IMG/VR virus record: IMGVR_UViG_3300042922_000225
Span: 1-59,393 of that record
DNA: 59,393 bases
Reading direction: 5' to 3' (one strand)
Source: a virus
Below, one piece after another: positions 21,469 to 27,890 of this stretch. Both the position numbers and the translations under genes were made by a program. The notes beneath the pieces are model-generated. The model saw only the letters and a list, made by a program, of their open reading frames with translations, was not told the origin of the DNA and ran no database searches. Numbering within the stretch: position 1 is the first letter of the stretch; every line of letters starts with the position of its first letter.

Positions 21469-21644
21469 GACGCCCCCACCAGATGAGTCATGTCCACAAC
21501 GTACGCGCCTTGCTCGATGAGGCTAGCCCGGTACTTCCGCCCGTGGTGAGCGCAGTAGGAAAGCTCTAACCCGCTAGGCAGGCTGGCGAACACGTAGGAC
21601 CGGTGTGCGCAGGCGTCGCAGGGGGTGTAGGCGAGATCACTCAT
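21465..21644 (-). CDS. DUF7455-like zinc-binding protein, 59 aa
   Basis: ATG at 21644 (MSDLAYTPCDACAHRSYVFASL) overlaps the upstream stop. CDAC near the N terminus and YCAHHGRKYRASL in the middle match the pattern of small actinobacterial proteins of the DUF7455 kind (CxxC, then CxHH). The function of the family is unknown. Confidence 0.75.
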   Translation of the reverse strand: MSDLAYTPCDACAHRSYVFASLPSGLELSYCAHHGRKYRASLIEQGAYVVDMTHLVGAS

Positions 21645-21934
21645 CAGCAAAACCTCTCCCCACGCTGAGTCTGGCGGTACTTGTTGAACGGTCGAAACAC
21701 AACCATCAGCCAAGCCGGGATCTGCTTCCAGTCCTGACCGTGCCACGCACGTCCGACACGGAACATCGGAGTGCTCACGGGCTTACCCGTCGGGTACTTG
21801 GCCCGGAAGTGCCGGTCCGCCCGCCAGCTGCCGTAGAACATGCTCAGCGGGTAGGTGCTCATAAAGCCTGACGGGCGTCGCAGGGCCAACCTGCCGGACA
21901 ATAGGCGGTTCAAGATTCCATGCCGGTACGTCAT
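21644..21934 (-). CDS. Hypothetical protein, 96 aa
   Basis: GAAGGAGAGATC precedes the ATG. The protein is basic and aromatic (MTYRHGILNRLLSGRLALRR, FYGSWRADRHFRAKYP). The C-terminal WLMVVFRPFNKYRQ could touch the membrane. Family unknown. Confidence 0.6.
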   Translation of the reverse strand: MTYRHGILNRLLSGRLALRRPSGFMSTYPLSMFYGSWRADRHFRAKYPTGKPVSTPMFRVGRAWHGQDWKQIPAWLMVVFRPFNKYRQTQRGERFC

Positions 21935-21974
21935 GATCTCTCCTTCTTGTCGATTCCGAAAGATTTGCGATTCT

Positions 21975-22145
21975 TTACGCGGTCAGTCGCGAAAGAACTT
22001 TTCGTGCGATGCGGTGATCTTCCTCTGTCCACGGGTCGAGAGGTATCCCCGATCCGAGCCACCGCAAGTAAGTCTGATAGGCGCGGAGGGGTTCAGACCC
22101 GTCGTGAATCATCCCCCGTACCTCGGACAGAATCGGGTTGCTCAT
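21975..22145 (-). CDS. Hypothetical protein, 56 aa
   Basis: ATG at 22145 overlaps the upstream stop (ATGA). MSNPILSEVRGMIHDGSEPL, then YLRWLGSGIPLDPWTEEDHRIARKVLSRL, looks like a small three-helix fold. Family unknown. Confidence 0.55.
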   Translation of the reverse strand: MSNPILSEVRGMIHDGSEPLRAYQTYLRWLGSGIPLDPWTEEDHRIARKVLSRLTA

Positions 22146-22372
22146 GCGCGAATCACGTGCGAGATACGGCCTGCGCGGGTCAGGGCGAACGTGTGGGGCT
22201 GGTCGCGGAACTCGCCGTTCTCGATCTGGTATGCGAGCGAGGCGTTGTCGCTGATGCGGAAGACACCAGAGCCAGGACGGTTTCCCTCGATGTGAACAAT
22301 CTTGATGGGGTTGCCGTAAACGGTGTGGCCCTTGCGCTCGACGCGGGAGACGGTGCCGGTGATCGTGTTCAT
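22142..22372 (-). CDS. Hypothetical beta-rich protein, 76 aa
   Basis: CCAAGGAGGACACA precedes the ATG. The sequence (NTITGTVSRVERKGHTVYGNPIKIVHIEG) suggests an OB- or SH3-like small barrel. The C terminus is FALTRAGRISHVIRA. It is first in its transcription unit (promoter 22398-22426). Confidence 0.65.
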   Translation of the reverse strand: MNTITGTVSRVERKGHTVYGNPIKIVHIEGNRPGSGVFRISDNASLAYQIENGEFRDQPHTFALTRAGRISHVIRA

Positions 22373-22397
22373 TGTGTCCTCCTTGGTTGGTACTTAC

Positions 22398-22426
22398 AGT
22401 CTCCCACCTTTGGGGTACTGTGTCAA
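22398..22426 (-). promoter_or_regulatory. Sigma70-like promoter
   Basis: TTGACA (22421-22426), 17 nt, GAGACT (22398-22403), then GTAAGTACCAACCAAGGAGG as leader. Confidence 0.7.
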
Positions 22427-22456
22427 GCGGCGATTCTAGTTGGGAATGATTCTCAC

Positions 22457-22558
22457 CTACACGCGATCCAACATTGCGACGATCGACGCGGCGTGCGAGT
22501 AGCCCACGGGCTCATCCCAGCGGGGGTGGTTGGGGTCGGCGGTCCAGTGGTCAGTCAA
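22457..22558 (-). CDS. Micropeptide, 33 aa, TTG start
   Basis: TTG at 22558 overlaps the end of the Cys protein gene. LTDHWTADPNHPRWDEPVGYSHAASIVAMLDRV is followed closely by promoter 22398-22426. No family recognised; the non-ATG start makes it uncertain. Confidence 0.4.
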   Translation of the reverse strand: MTDHWTADPNHPRWDEPVGYSHAASIVAMLDRV

Positions 22559-22721
22559 AGATCCACTCCTGTAGGTTAGGCGAGGCGTAAGTGGGCCGAC
22601 ACTCCATGTATCCGTCCCGGTGTACCCACTGGGTGCCGCCACGCCCGTAGAACGTTTCCGTGACGACTTCCTTCAGGCAGTGTACGCACTTGACGGGATC
22701 GTTTGAATTGCGCTGTCGCAT
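22551..22721 (-). CDS. Putative zinc protein, 56 aa
   Basis: Starts MRQRNSNDPVKCVHCLKEVVTE; CVHC with later VHRDGYMEC supplies four possible metal ligands. Small zinc-finger-like protein of unknown role. Confidence 0.55.
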   Translation of the reverse strand: MRQRNSNDPVKCVHCLKEVVTETFYGRGGTQWVHRDGYMECRPTYASPNLQEWIFD

Positions 22722-22724
22722 TGG

Positions 22725-22814
22725 TCAATCCTTCGTCGGGTTAGCGAGCGGGCGGTGGGTCGGTGCGCCAGGCCGCGTGTAGGGACGCGGGGGGAGGCTG
22801 GGGATGGTGCTCAT
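22725..22814 (-). CDS. Pro-rich micropeptide, 29 aa, leaderless
   Basis: The ATG at 22814 is seven bases past a near-consensus -10, so the mRNA would start at the codon itself. The product is proline-rich (MSTIPSLPPRPYTRPGAPTH). It may act as a leader peptide for the zinc protein downstream (stop and next ATG 3 nt apart). Confidence 0.45.
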   Translation of the reverse strand: MSTIPSLPPRPYTRPGAPTHRPLANPTKD

Positions 22815-22820
22815 GATGAG

Positions 22821-22849
22821 AGTCTACCTACGCGAGGGGCTTACGTCAA
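22821..22849 (-). promoter_or_regulatory. Leaderless sigma70-like promoter
   Basis: TTGACG (22844-22849), 17 nt, TAGACT (22821-22826); the predicted start coincides with the ATG at 22814. Confidence 0.7.
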
Positions 22850-23214
22850 CCCGCAAAACGGATCGAGTTGTCAACCTCGGCAAGCTCAATCAGGTAGGGC
22901 AGCAGGTCATCGCCACGCTCACCCGCATCACGCAGCGCCTTGACGGCAGTACCGTATGCGGTTACGTCGGCGTCGTCACGCAGGTAGTAGGCGTTTCCGT
23001 TTGCGTCCACGTAGAAGGACTCACCCTGACCGTTGCCCTGCTTATCAGCAGCCCAGAAGCACGCGGTGTCATCCTCGGTGGCGCACATGGCGACCGTGGG
23101 GGTGGGGGCCACGTAGGCGGGGGGTGCAGTGAGGGCGGTGAATGCCAGGGTGCCAGCGATACCCACGGCGAGCGCGGATACGGCGGTGATTGCTACTGCG
23201 GTGCGAGTGTTCAT
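22846..23214 (-). CDS. Secreted or anchored protein, 122 aa
   Basis: The N terminus (MNTRTAVAITAVSALAVGIAGTLAFTALTAPPAY) is a signal peptide or membrane anchor, followed by a Pro/Thr linker and a domain with one Cys pair (CATEDDTACFW) and FYVDANGNAYYLRDDADVT. It is the first gene of the leftward arm and so probably among the earliest expressed. A role at the cell surface, for example superinfection exclusion, is possible but unproven. Confidence 0.65.
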   Translation of the reverse strand: MNTRTAVAITAVSALAVGIAGTLAFTALTAPPAYVAPTPTVAMCATEDDTACFWAADKQGNGQGESFYVDANGNAYYLRDDADVTAYGTAVKALRDAGERGDDLLPYLIELAEVDNSIRFAG

Positions 23215-23238
23215 GATTGCTCCCTTGTTTGTAGTTAC

Positions 23239-23267
23239 AGTTTGCCACGTTTAGGGTTGCGTGTCAA
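23239..23267 (-). promoter_or_regulatory. First leftward early promoter
   Basis: TTGACA (23262-23267), 17 nt, CAAACT (23239-23244), then GTAACTACAAACAAGGGAGC. It starts the whole leftward arm from the divergent region. Confidence 0.75.
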
Positions 23268-23592
23268 GCCGATTGGGGATGAGTTTGGTAACGAATGTAT
23301 AACGTACATAGGGCTCATGCATATGCACGTAGCGGCATACAGTGGGGCGCAGCGGAGGGTGGGAGGGGGTATGTCGTATGCGGCATAAGAGGTCTCGGAT
23401 TGTATGCGGATAGGGGCATGTTTTGGGGCGGGGAGGCACCGCATCCACGATCTTTCCCCTAGATTTCCTCACCCCAACAAAAGGTCCCTCACAGCACTTT
23501 CCCAGCTACACGGCCAGCCCTCCAAAAATTCTCTGATACGGTAGAAGTACAGAAGGTGGGAACAGCCCACCACCGCAACAGGAGGAGCAGGC
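23268..23592. other. Divergent control region
   Basis: About 325 bp with no gene, between the leftward and rightward arms. It carries repeated GTATGCGGCATA-like words (GCGGCATAC near 23332, GTATGCGGCATA near 23377, GTATGCGGATA near 23403) and GTATAACGTAC near 23295, which may be operators. TGATACGGT at 23534-23542 resembles an extended -10 for the rightward genes. A CAACAGGAGGAGCAGG ribosome-binding site precedes 23593. Confidence 0.5.
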
Positions 23593-23841
23593 ATGGACGA
23601 CGAGTACGACATCACCCGGGACATCGCGGAGTTCATGGCCCCGTACGTGGAGTGGTCCACCGAGCCCGCCCCCAGTGGCGAGTGGGAGCCGATCACCGAG
23701 GAGCAGGCCCAGGCCAACTTCCTGGAGTTCGTAGACCGAATCTCGGCTGTCGCGTGGGAACGGGGCTACGCTACCGGGCGGTTCGATTCTTCTGGCGGGT
23801 TCACCCACCCAGCACACAACCCCTACGAGGAGCAAGCATGA
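23593..23841 (+). CDS. Hypothetical acidic protein, 82 aa
   Basis: First rightward gene; AGGAGGAGCAGG precedes its ATG. MDDEYDITRDIAEFMAPYVE is acidic and helical, and the C-terminal WERGYATGRFDSSGGFTHP repeats the xxGYxxG pattern seen in leftward small proteins. Family unknown. Confidence 0.65.
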   Translation: MDDEYDITRDIAEFMAPYVEWSTEPAPSGEWEPITEEQAQANFLEFVDRISAVAWERGYATGRFDSSGGFTHPAHNPYEEQA

Positions 23842-24008
23842 CATTTTACGGCAAGGTGCAGTACTGGTCGAAGACCGGGAACCTCCTGAGCGCGTATCTC
23901 GACGAACCGGAGGACGGCTCGGAGGTCTACACCGGTACAGAGCAACATTCGGATACCCCGGTCAGGGTCGTATGGTCGGACCTGGCGAATGAATGGATCG
24001 AGATTTGA
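23838..24008 (+). CDS. Hypothetical protein, 56 aa
   Basis: ATG overlaps the upstream stop (ATGA) after GAGGAGCAAGC. MTFYGKVQYWSKTGNLLSAYLD is beta-rich and the end is VRVVWSDLANEWIEI. Family unknown. Confidence 0.6.
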   Translation: MTFYGKVQYWSKTGNLLSAYLDEPEDGSEVYTGTEQHSDTPVRVVWSDLANEWIEI

Positions 24009-24010
24009 AC

Positions 24011-24157
24011 ATGCCGCACCACATCTCATGGAGTGAGACTCTGTCAGCCGGGCAGATTGAAGTCACGGTTTGCTATGAGGACGGAACCGTGTACGATGCT
24101 AATCAGGGTTGCGGGGTTTGCTCCCTACGATCCTGGCTAGAGGACATTGACCGGTGA
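24011..24157 (+). CDS. Hypothetical protein, 48 aa
   Basis: MPHHISWSETLSAGQIEVTV, then a Cys pair (CGVCSLRSWLEDIDR). Its stop overlaps a GTG of the next frame. Weak ribosome-binding site. Family unknown. Confidence 0.5.
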   Translation: MPHHISWSETLSAGQIEVTVCYEDGTVYDANQGCGVCSLRSWLEDIDR

Positions 24158-24186
24158 ACGAAACAACTACAACAGGAGGAGCAAGC

Positions 24187-24366
24187 ATGACAGTTGGGGA
24201 AGTCGAAATCAAAACTCGCAAACTACCCGCCGGAGGTTACCGAGCCACTGTAACCGTCAGGGGAGACTTTTACGCCTCCGCAGACGCCTCCACCCGTGAA
24301 GCCGCCATAGCCGAGGCCAACCACTACGCAGCGCAGATCGAGTTTGACGAGTTTGGAAACTGGTGA
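24187..24366 (+). CDS. Small dsRBD-like protein, 59 aa
   Basis: The ATG at 24187 follows CAACAGGAGGAGCAAGC, nearly identical to the site before 23593; a GTG at 24154 is less likely. The fold pattern beta-beta-beta-alpha (VEIKTRKLPAGGYRATVTVRGDF then STREAAIAEANHYAAQIEF) resembles small antitoxin or dsRNA-binding-like proteins. No firm assignment. Confidence 0.6.
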   Translation: MTVGEVEIKTRKLPAGGYRATVTVRGDFYASADASTREAAIAEANHYAAQIEFDEFGNW

Positions 24367-24368
24367 GC

Positions 24369-24503
24369 ATGGCGGGCAAGAAGACTAGCATCAAGAGCAA
24401 GCTGCTGGCGAAGCTGGGGAACGAACTCAACCGGGACGGAAAGCGCTCCAAGCGTAAGTCCAAGGGATCGTCAGACAATTATTACGAGCGAAAGGGGCAG
24501 TGA
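24369..24503 (+). CDS. Basic protein, 44 aa
   Basis: MAGKKTSIKSKLLAKLGNELN continues KRSKRKSKGSSDNYYERKGQ; about a third of the residues are Lys or Arg. Nucleic-acid binding is likely on charge alone. Confidence 0.55.
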   Translation: MAGKKTSIKSKLLAKLGNELNRDGKRSKRKSKGSSDNYYERKGQ

Positions 24504-24901
24504 GCGTGGACATCCGAAAGACAGACTCCAAGGGGCGCATAAACATTGGAGTAGCCGAAACTCACTATCAGGTCAAGCGGATTAACGAAACCGACATTCT
24601 CTTGGAAGCCGTGTACGACGTAGTGGATAAGATTCCGCTCCCCGCACCGAAAGAGGCCCTGGACTACCTTTCGTCCTTCGGCCTTGACCCCCTCAAAATT
24701 GCCCGGCAAAACGCCAATGAGCACGGCTACAATGAGTTTGTGCATGATGAGGCGGGACACCGCAGCTTCGAGTACGGAGCATTCCGATACGAGCGTAAAC
24801 CCTGGCCGGAAGGCTTCAACTGGGACGAGTTTGTCGCGATTGCAACAAGGGGGGATCGCTTGAAGAAGTTGGGTGCGGATTGGCCCGTCAAGGAGGCGTG
24901 A
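24500..24901 (+). CDS. Protein with AbrB/MazE-like N terminus, 133 aa
   Basis: GTG at 24500 overlaps the upstream stop (GTGA). VDIRKTDSKGRINIG followed by VKRINETDILLEAV matches the swapped-hairpin pattern of AbrB/MazE DNA-binding domains. The C-terminal half (NWDEFVAIATRGDRLKKLGADWPV) is unrelated to known toxins. A DNA-binding regulator is a reasonable guess; the C-terminal half is unassigned. Confidence 0.55.
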   Translation: MSVDIRKTDSKGRINIGVAETHYQVKRINETDILLEAVYDVVDKIPLPAPKEALDYLSSFGLDPLKIARQNANEHGYNEFVHDEAGHRSFEYGAFRYERKPWPEGFNWDEFVAIATRGDRLKKLGADWPVKEA

Positions 24902-24951
24902 TAGGCTGGTAGTTGCGAGTTACGGGTTCACATGTTGGAACCACTCACTAG

Positions 24952-24978
24952 GCCCCTGGCAAACACCGGGGGCTTTAG
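24952..24978 (+). terminator. Intrinsic terminator
   Basis: GCCCCTGG (24952-24959) pairs with CCGGGGGC (24966-24973) around CAAACA, followed by TTTAG. It separates the first rightward genes from nrdH. Confidence 0.75.
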
Positions 24979-24996
24979 TGTTTTCACAGGCAAACG

Positions 24997-25010
24997 TAGT
25001 AGGCTAGATA
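24997..25010 (+). promoter_or_regulatory. Divergent copy of the late/extended -10 motif
   Basis: TAGTAGGCTAGATAG just before the nrdH ATG (25015) matches TAAACTGGATAG at 9 of 12 positions. TTCACA lies at 24983-24988. The mRNA would be almost leaderless. Confidence 0.4.
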
Positions 25011-25014
25011 GACA

Positions 25015-25260
25015 ATGACTAATGCAAATCTCAAGGTACTCACCAAGCCAGATTGCCAGCAATGCCGGGCCACCTACCGCGCCCTTGACGCCCGGAAAAT
25101 CCCGTACGAAATCGTGGACATGAGCGTTGATGCGGAGGCGCTAGAGAAGGCCAAGGCGCTCGGGTACCTTCAGGCGCCCGTGGTTATCACCGCAGAGGGC
25201 GATCACTGGTCGGGGTTCCGCCCGGACAAGATTGACGAAGTGGCCCAGCAGCTAGCGTAA
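25015..25260 (+). CDS. nrdH: NrdH-like glutaredoxin
   Basis: 81 aa with the redox motif CQQC at residues 14-17 after LTKPD, and the NrdH signature near the C terminus (APVVITAEGDHWSGFRPDKI). NrdH supplies electrons to class Ib ribonucleotide reductase using thioredoxin reductase. No reductase gene is present, so it presumably serves the host enzyme to raise dNTP supply. The ATG lies five bases after a -10-like TAGATA. Confidence 0.9.
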   Translation: MTNANLKVLTKPDCQQCRATYRALDARKIPYEIVDMSVDAEALEKAKALGYLQAPVVITAEGDHWSGFRPDKIDEVAQQLA

Positions 25261-25270
25261 ACTGGATAGT
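25258..25270 (+). promoter_or_regulatory. Late promoter motif copy
   Basis: TAAACTGGATAG directly after the nrdH stop, followed 40 nt on by a second, better copy. No gene starts directly after it. Confidence 0.4.
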
Positions 25271-25297
25271 TACCCGCAATTCGGACTGAGCGGTTCC

Positions 25298-25312
25298 TGA
25301 TAAACTGGATAG
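25298..25312 (+). promoter_or_regulatory. Late promoter motif copy
   Basis: TGATAAACTGGATAG, ending five bases before the ATG of the 145-aa membrane protein (25317). Confidence 0.65.
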
Positions 25313-25316
25313 TGAT

Positions 25317-25754
25317 ATGAAAACGCGACTTCACAACTGGGCATCGGCCATCTTGGTCATCCCGCGGTGGCTCCTCACCGTTAAGTACGCGCTTTTCGCC
25401 CTGTACGGGGTTGTTACCGCTATTGCAGGCGTTCCCACCATTGCCGAGTCCGTAGATACCGTTTACGCCTTCATCTGGTCTGTCGTTTTCACTGTTGTCG
25501 CGGCTCTTGCGGCTTTCGGGTCGATCTCTGAGAAGTACGAGTGCCTGGAAAAGTGGGCGGCGGTGTCTATGGTGGCGCTTCTTTCGTCTCTGCTGGTCGG
25601 CGCAATTGAGCTTGTGGGCCTTGGGGACCTTAACCGGGCGGGCTTTACGATTCTAGTGCTGATCGTGACCCTTCTCCCCGGGGCTCGGGGCGCAGCACTT
25701 ATCGTTGCAACAACGTCTCGTACGCGCAGTTGGTTTACGAGGAAGCGGTCTTAA
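25317..25754 (+). CDS. Four-helix membrane protein, 145 aa
   Basis: Hydrophobic segments near residues 20-40, 47-66, 80-98 and 108-128 (YALFALYGVVTAIAGVP, VYAFIWSVVFTVVAALAAF, AAVSMVALLSSLLVGAIEL, GFTILVLIVTLLPGA) give four transmembrane helices with a basic C terminus. Membrane proteins just ahead of terminase genes occur in many actinophages. The function is unknown; a lysis or exclusion role is possible. Confidence 0.7.
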   Translation: MKTRLHNWASAILVIPRWLLTVKYALFALYGVVTAIAGVPTIAESVDTVYAFIWSVVFTVVAALAAFGSISEKYECLEKWAAVSMVALLSSLLVGAIELVGLGDLNRAGFTILVLIVTLLPGARGAALIVATTSRTRSWFTRKRS

Positions 25755-25755
25755 C

Positions 25756-26103
25756 GTGGAGAGTTTTGCAGCGTGGATGCCCGCTATTGTCGGCATTATT
25801 GCCCTGGGTGGAACAGTTATCGTCCGGTTCCTGCCCAACAAGGACCGCCGGGAGGGATCGTGGCAGGAAGTAGTGACTGAGAACCGAAGCCTTCGAAGCG
25901 ATCTCGAAGAACTCCGCGAGAGGTTCGAGAAGTTCGAGCAGAAAACTAACGTTCGAGTTGGGGCGCTGTCGAACATGCTCCACCAAGCCGCCGATACCTG
26001 GCCTCAGGATTCCCCGGGACCCTACTTCGACCGCCGGGACCTGGATGCGCTGGAGATCACCGACATTCCGTACGTCTGGCGGGGCCGGTACCGTTCGAAC
26101 TAA
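25756..26103 (+). CDS. Membrane-anchored coiled-coil protein, 115 aa
   Basis: GTG at 25756, directly after the upstream stop. One N-terminal transmembrane helix (WMPAIVGIIALGGTVIVRFL) precedes a coiled coil (ENRSLRSDLEELRERFEKFEQ) and a soluble tail. The shape resembles holin-associated or spanin-like proteins, but it stands far from the lysin. Probably works with the four-helix protein upstream. Confidence 0.65.
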   Translation: MESFAAWMPAIVGIIALGGTVIVRFLPNKDRREGSWQEVVTENRSLRSDLEELRERFEKFEQKTNVRVGALSNMLHQAADTWPQDSPGPYFDRRDLDALEITDIPYVWRGRYRSN

Positions 26104-26120
26104 TCTGAGAGTTTCCTGAG

Positions 26121-26153
26121 AACCCTTCCGTTTGGAGGGGTTTTCGTGTTTTT
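26121..26153 (+). terminator. Intrinsic terminator
   Basis: AACCCTTCC (26121-26129) pairs with GGAGGGGTT (26134-26142) across a GTTT loop, followed by TTCGTGTTTTT. Confidence 0.8.
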
Positions 26154-26187
26154 ACGGCTAGGGTAGGAGAAGAGAGAAGGAGGGGCT

Positions 26188-26583
26188 ATGCCCAAGAAGG
26201 CTAAGAAGTACGAGGACAAGCCCCTGTTTGCCCCAGGCCAGCGGGTGGCGATTCTTACCAAAGACGACTACGCTGGAATGACGGGCGAGGTGGCGGGTTT
26301 TACCGGGGATGAGTATGTCGTTCTTGTTGACGGAACGGGCGAGGATCTACTCTTCAAGGAGGACAAACTCATGGTAACCCCTGCCGAGTACCCCGCCGTA
26401 GACCCCGCCCACTACTCCTACCCCGGGGGCGCACAGGTCATCGACATCACCCGCCACATGGGGTTCCTAGAGGGCAACGTCGTGAAGTACGTCGCTCGTG
26501 CGGGCCGGAAGGGCGATAAGCTGGAGGATCTTCTGAAGGCGAAGAAGTATCTGGAATGGGCCATTGAGGATGCGCAGTCATGA
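26188..26583 (+). CDS. DUF3310-family protein with N-terminal KOW/SH3-like domain
   Basis: 131 aa. The C-terminal half (DPAHYSYPGGAQVIDITRHMG, LEGNVVKYVARAGRKGDKLEDLLKAKKYLEWAIED) fits DUF3310, a phage family seen with nucleotide metabolism genes. The N-terminal half (FAPGQRVAILTKDDYAGMTGEV) looks like a KOW or SH3 barrel. GAAGGAGG precedes the ATG. Confidence 0.75.
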   Translation: MPKKAKKYEDKPLFAPGQRVAILTKDDYAGMTGEVAGFTGDEYVVLVDGTGEDLLFKEDKLMVTPAEYPAVDPAHYSYPGGAQVIDITRHMGFLEGNVVKYVARAGRKGDKLEDLLKAKKYLEWAIEDAQS

Positions 26584-26825
26584 GTGACCTGGGAAAGATC
26601 AAGGACGGTTCACCTCGGGCCTTCCGGGACAAGATTTTCGGACAGCGAGGGGTTGTTACTCAACTCAGCCCCTCTCAGAGCGTAGACGGCAAGATTCGTT
26701 ACGTTTTTCACCCGGACGACATCACTGACACCGAGCTTTCCTTCTTCATTCGGGTTTTGGAGGTTCGAGAAGGCGCGGAAGCCGATATGGAGATGATCTA
26801 CAAGAAGGTAGCTGAAAGTCGATGA
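26580..26825 (+). CDS. Hypothetical protein, 81 aa
   Basis: ATG overlaps the upstream stop (ATGA). The first half (AFRDKIFGQRGVVTQLSPSQ) may be another small barrel; the end is helical (EGAEADMEMIYKKVAESR). Family unknown. Confidence 0.6.
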   Translation: MSDLGKIKDGSPRAFRDKIFGQRGVVTQLSPSQSVDGKIRYVFHPDDITDTELSFFIRVLEVREGAEADMEMIYKKVAESR

Positions 26826-26965
26826 CCCGCACAACCGAGCACGAATACCACCCCGACCGTCCACTAATCCACTTCGGGTCTCCCGTAGGCGCTAAGTATT
26901 GGCGCGAGAGGGTCCGGCCCATTTACCGTGAAGACAAGCCCGAGAGGCGCAAGCGTGAGCACTGA
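26822..26965 (+). CDS. Hypothetical basic protein, 47 aa
   Basis: ATG overlaps the upstream stop (ATGA). MTRTTEHEYHPDRPLIHFGS, then KYWRERVRPIYREDKPERRKREH, is basic and aromatic. Family unknown. Confidence 0.55.
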   Translation: MTRTTEHEYHPDRPLIHFGSPVGAKYWRERVRPIYREDKPERRKREH

Positions 26966-27128
26966 AGTAGGCGCAATACACATTTCCTACTACCTGGACG
27001 AGGAAGGTGAACTCGTCTCTGGGGTTTCCGTAGAGGGTGACATGCCGATGGTGGTCGTTATCGGACTCCTGGAAATGGCAAAAGACACGGTACTTGCAAC
27101 ATCTTACGAAGAGGACGAAAATGACTGA
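26955..27128 (+). CDS. Hypothetical acidic protein, 57 aa
   Basis: GTG at 26955 overlaps the upstream gene by 11 nt. VSTEVGAIHISYYLDEEGEL, then MVVVIGLLEMAKDTVLATSYEEDEND, is a small beta-alpha acidic protein. Family unknown. Confidence 0.55.
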   Translation: MSTEVGAIHISYYLDEEGELVSGVSVEGDMPMVVVIGLLEMAKDTVLATSYEEDEND

Positions 27129-27279
27129 CTGGTTGGCGCTTAACGAAGTAGAAGAGCGAATCCACTCGATCTACATGTGGTGGAGTATCACTGCCCCGGG
27201 CGTGTACCCCAAGGAAGAGGGCGAGCTTGCAGCGCTGTGGGCGATCTTTGACCGGGCAGTTGCGGAGGGTAAGGCGTGA
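27121..27279 (+). CDS. Hypothetical protein, 52 aa
   Basis: ATG at 27121 overlaps the upstream gene by 8 nt. MTDWLALNEVEERIHSIYMWW is helical with a Trp-rich patch. It ends in AVAEGKA with a GTGA overlap to the next gene. Confidence 0.55.
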   Translation: MTDWLALNEVEERIHSIYMWWSITAPGVYPKEEGELAALWAIFDRAVAEGKA

Positions 27280-27515
27280 AGGCCCTTTGGAGCGGCATTA
27301 ATTACATCTCCGAGGGAAATCCGTGGATTACGGGTCTTTGCCTAGTTTGGCTGGGGTGCATCGGTTTCTTGCTTCTAGGTCTTTTGGTCATCCCCGTTGT
27401 TGCCGCGTTTCACGGAGAGCCGAGCGTTCTTTGGTTCTATGCACCGATAGCGTTGTTCTCGTTTGTTATGTGGCGCGCTGTGAAGTGGGATTCTAAGAAG
27501 GAGGGCCGTCGATGA
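27276..27515 (+). CDS. Two-helix membrane protein, 79 aa
   Basis: GTG at 27276 overlaps the upstream stop. Two transmembrane helices (WITGLCLVWLGCIGFLLLGLL and VLWFYAPIALFSFVMWRAV) are followed by a basic end (KWDSKKEGRR). Function unknown. Confidence 0.6.
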   Translation: MKALWSGINYISEGNPWITGLCLVWLGCIGFLLLGLLVIPVVAAFHGEPSVLWFYAPIALFSFVMWRAVKWDSKKEGRR

Positions 27516-27706
27516 ACGAAGAAATCATCGCACGATGGGTTGCCGCTGAGATGGTCGCAGAGGGCGTCGTTACCCGCAAGGACGGCGTGCTGATTGTGAG
27601 CGCGTCTGGGCGGGACTTCATGATCGAGGTTAAGGCTTTTGAGATTACCGAGCCTAAGACCGCGGTGAAGATTTTGACGGAGGTTGAAGGTGGTCGAACC
27701 GATTGA
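27512..27706 (+). CDS. Hypothetical protein, 64 aa
   Basis: ATG overlaps the upstream stop. MNEEIIARWVAAEMVAEGVV, followed by a strand-rich part (KDGVLIVSASGRDFMIEVKAFEI). Could be a small winged fold. Family unknown. Confidence 0.6.
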   Translation: MNEEIIARWVAAEMVAEGVVTRKDGVLIVSASGRDFMIEVKAFEITEPKTAVKILTEVEGGRTD

Positions 27707-27851
27707 GCCCGATTCTTGCCGGTACTGCGATACGCCTAAAACCCGGCACGCCATCCAATGGGTTGACGGTTTAGGCTACCACAACTGGATTACCCCAACA
27801 GACGAACAGAGATTGTCCCGGATGAGGAATCGCAGGGCAGGGTCCGAATAG
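27690..27851 (+). CDS. Putative zinc protein, 53 aa
   Basis: GTG at 27690 after GACGGAGG. CRYCDTPKTRH gives a CxxC plus His; it ends basic (RLSRMRNRRAGSE). Last gene before the 27891 terminator. Role unknown. Confidence 0.55.
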   Translation: MVEPIEPDSCRYCDTPKTRHAIQWVDGLGYHNWITPTDEQRLSRMRNRRAGSE

Positions 27852-27890
27852 CCTGCTGCACTGGAAAGTAACCTCCTCTGTTGTTGACGG

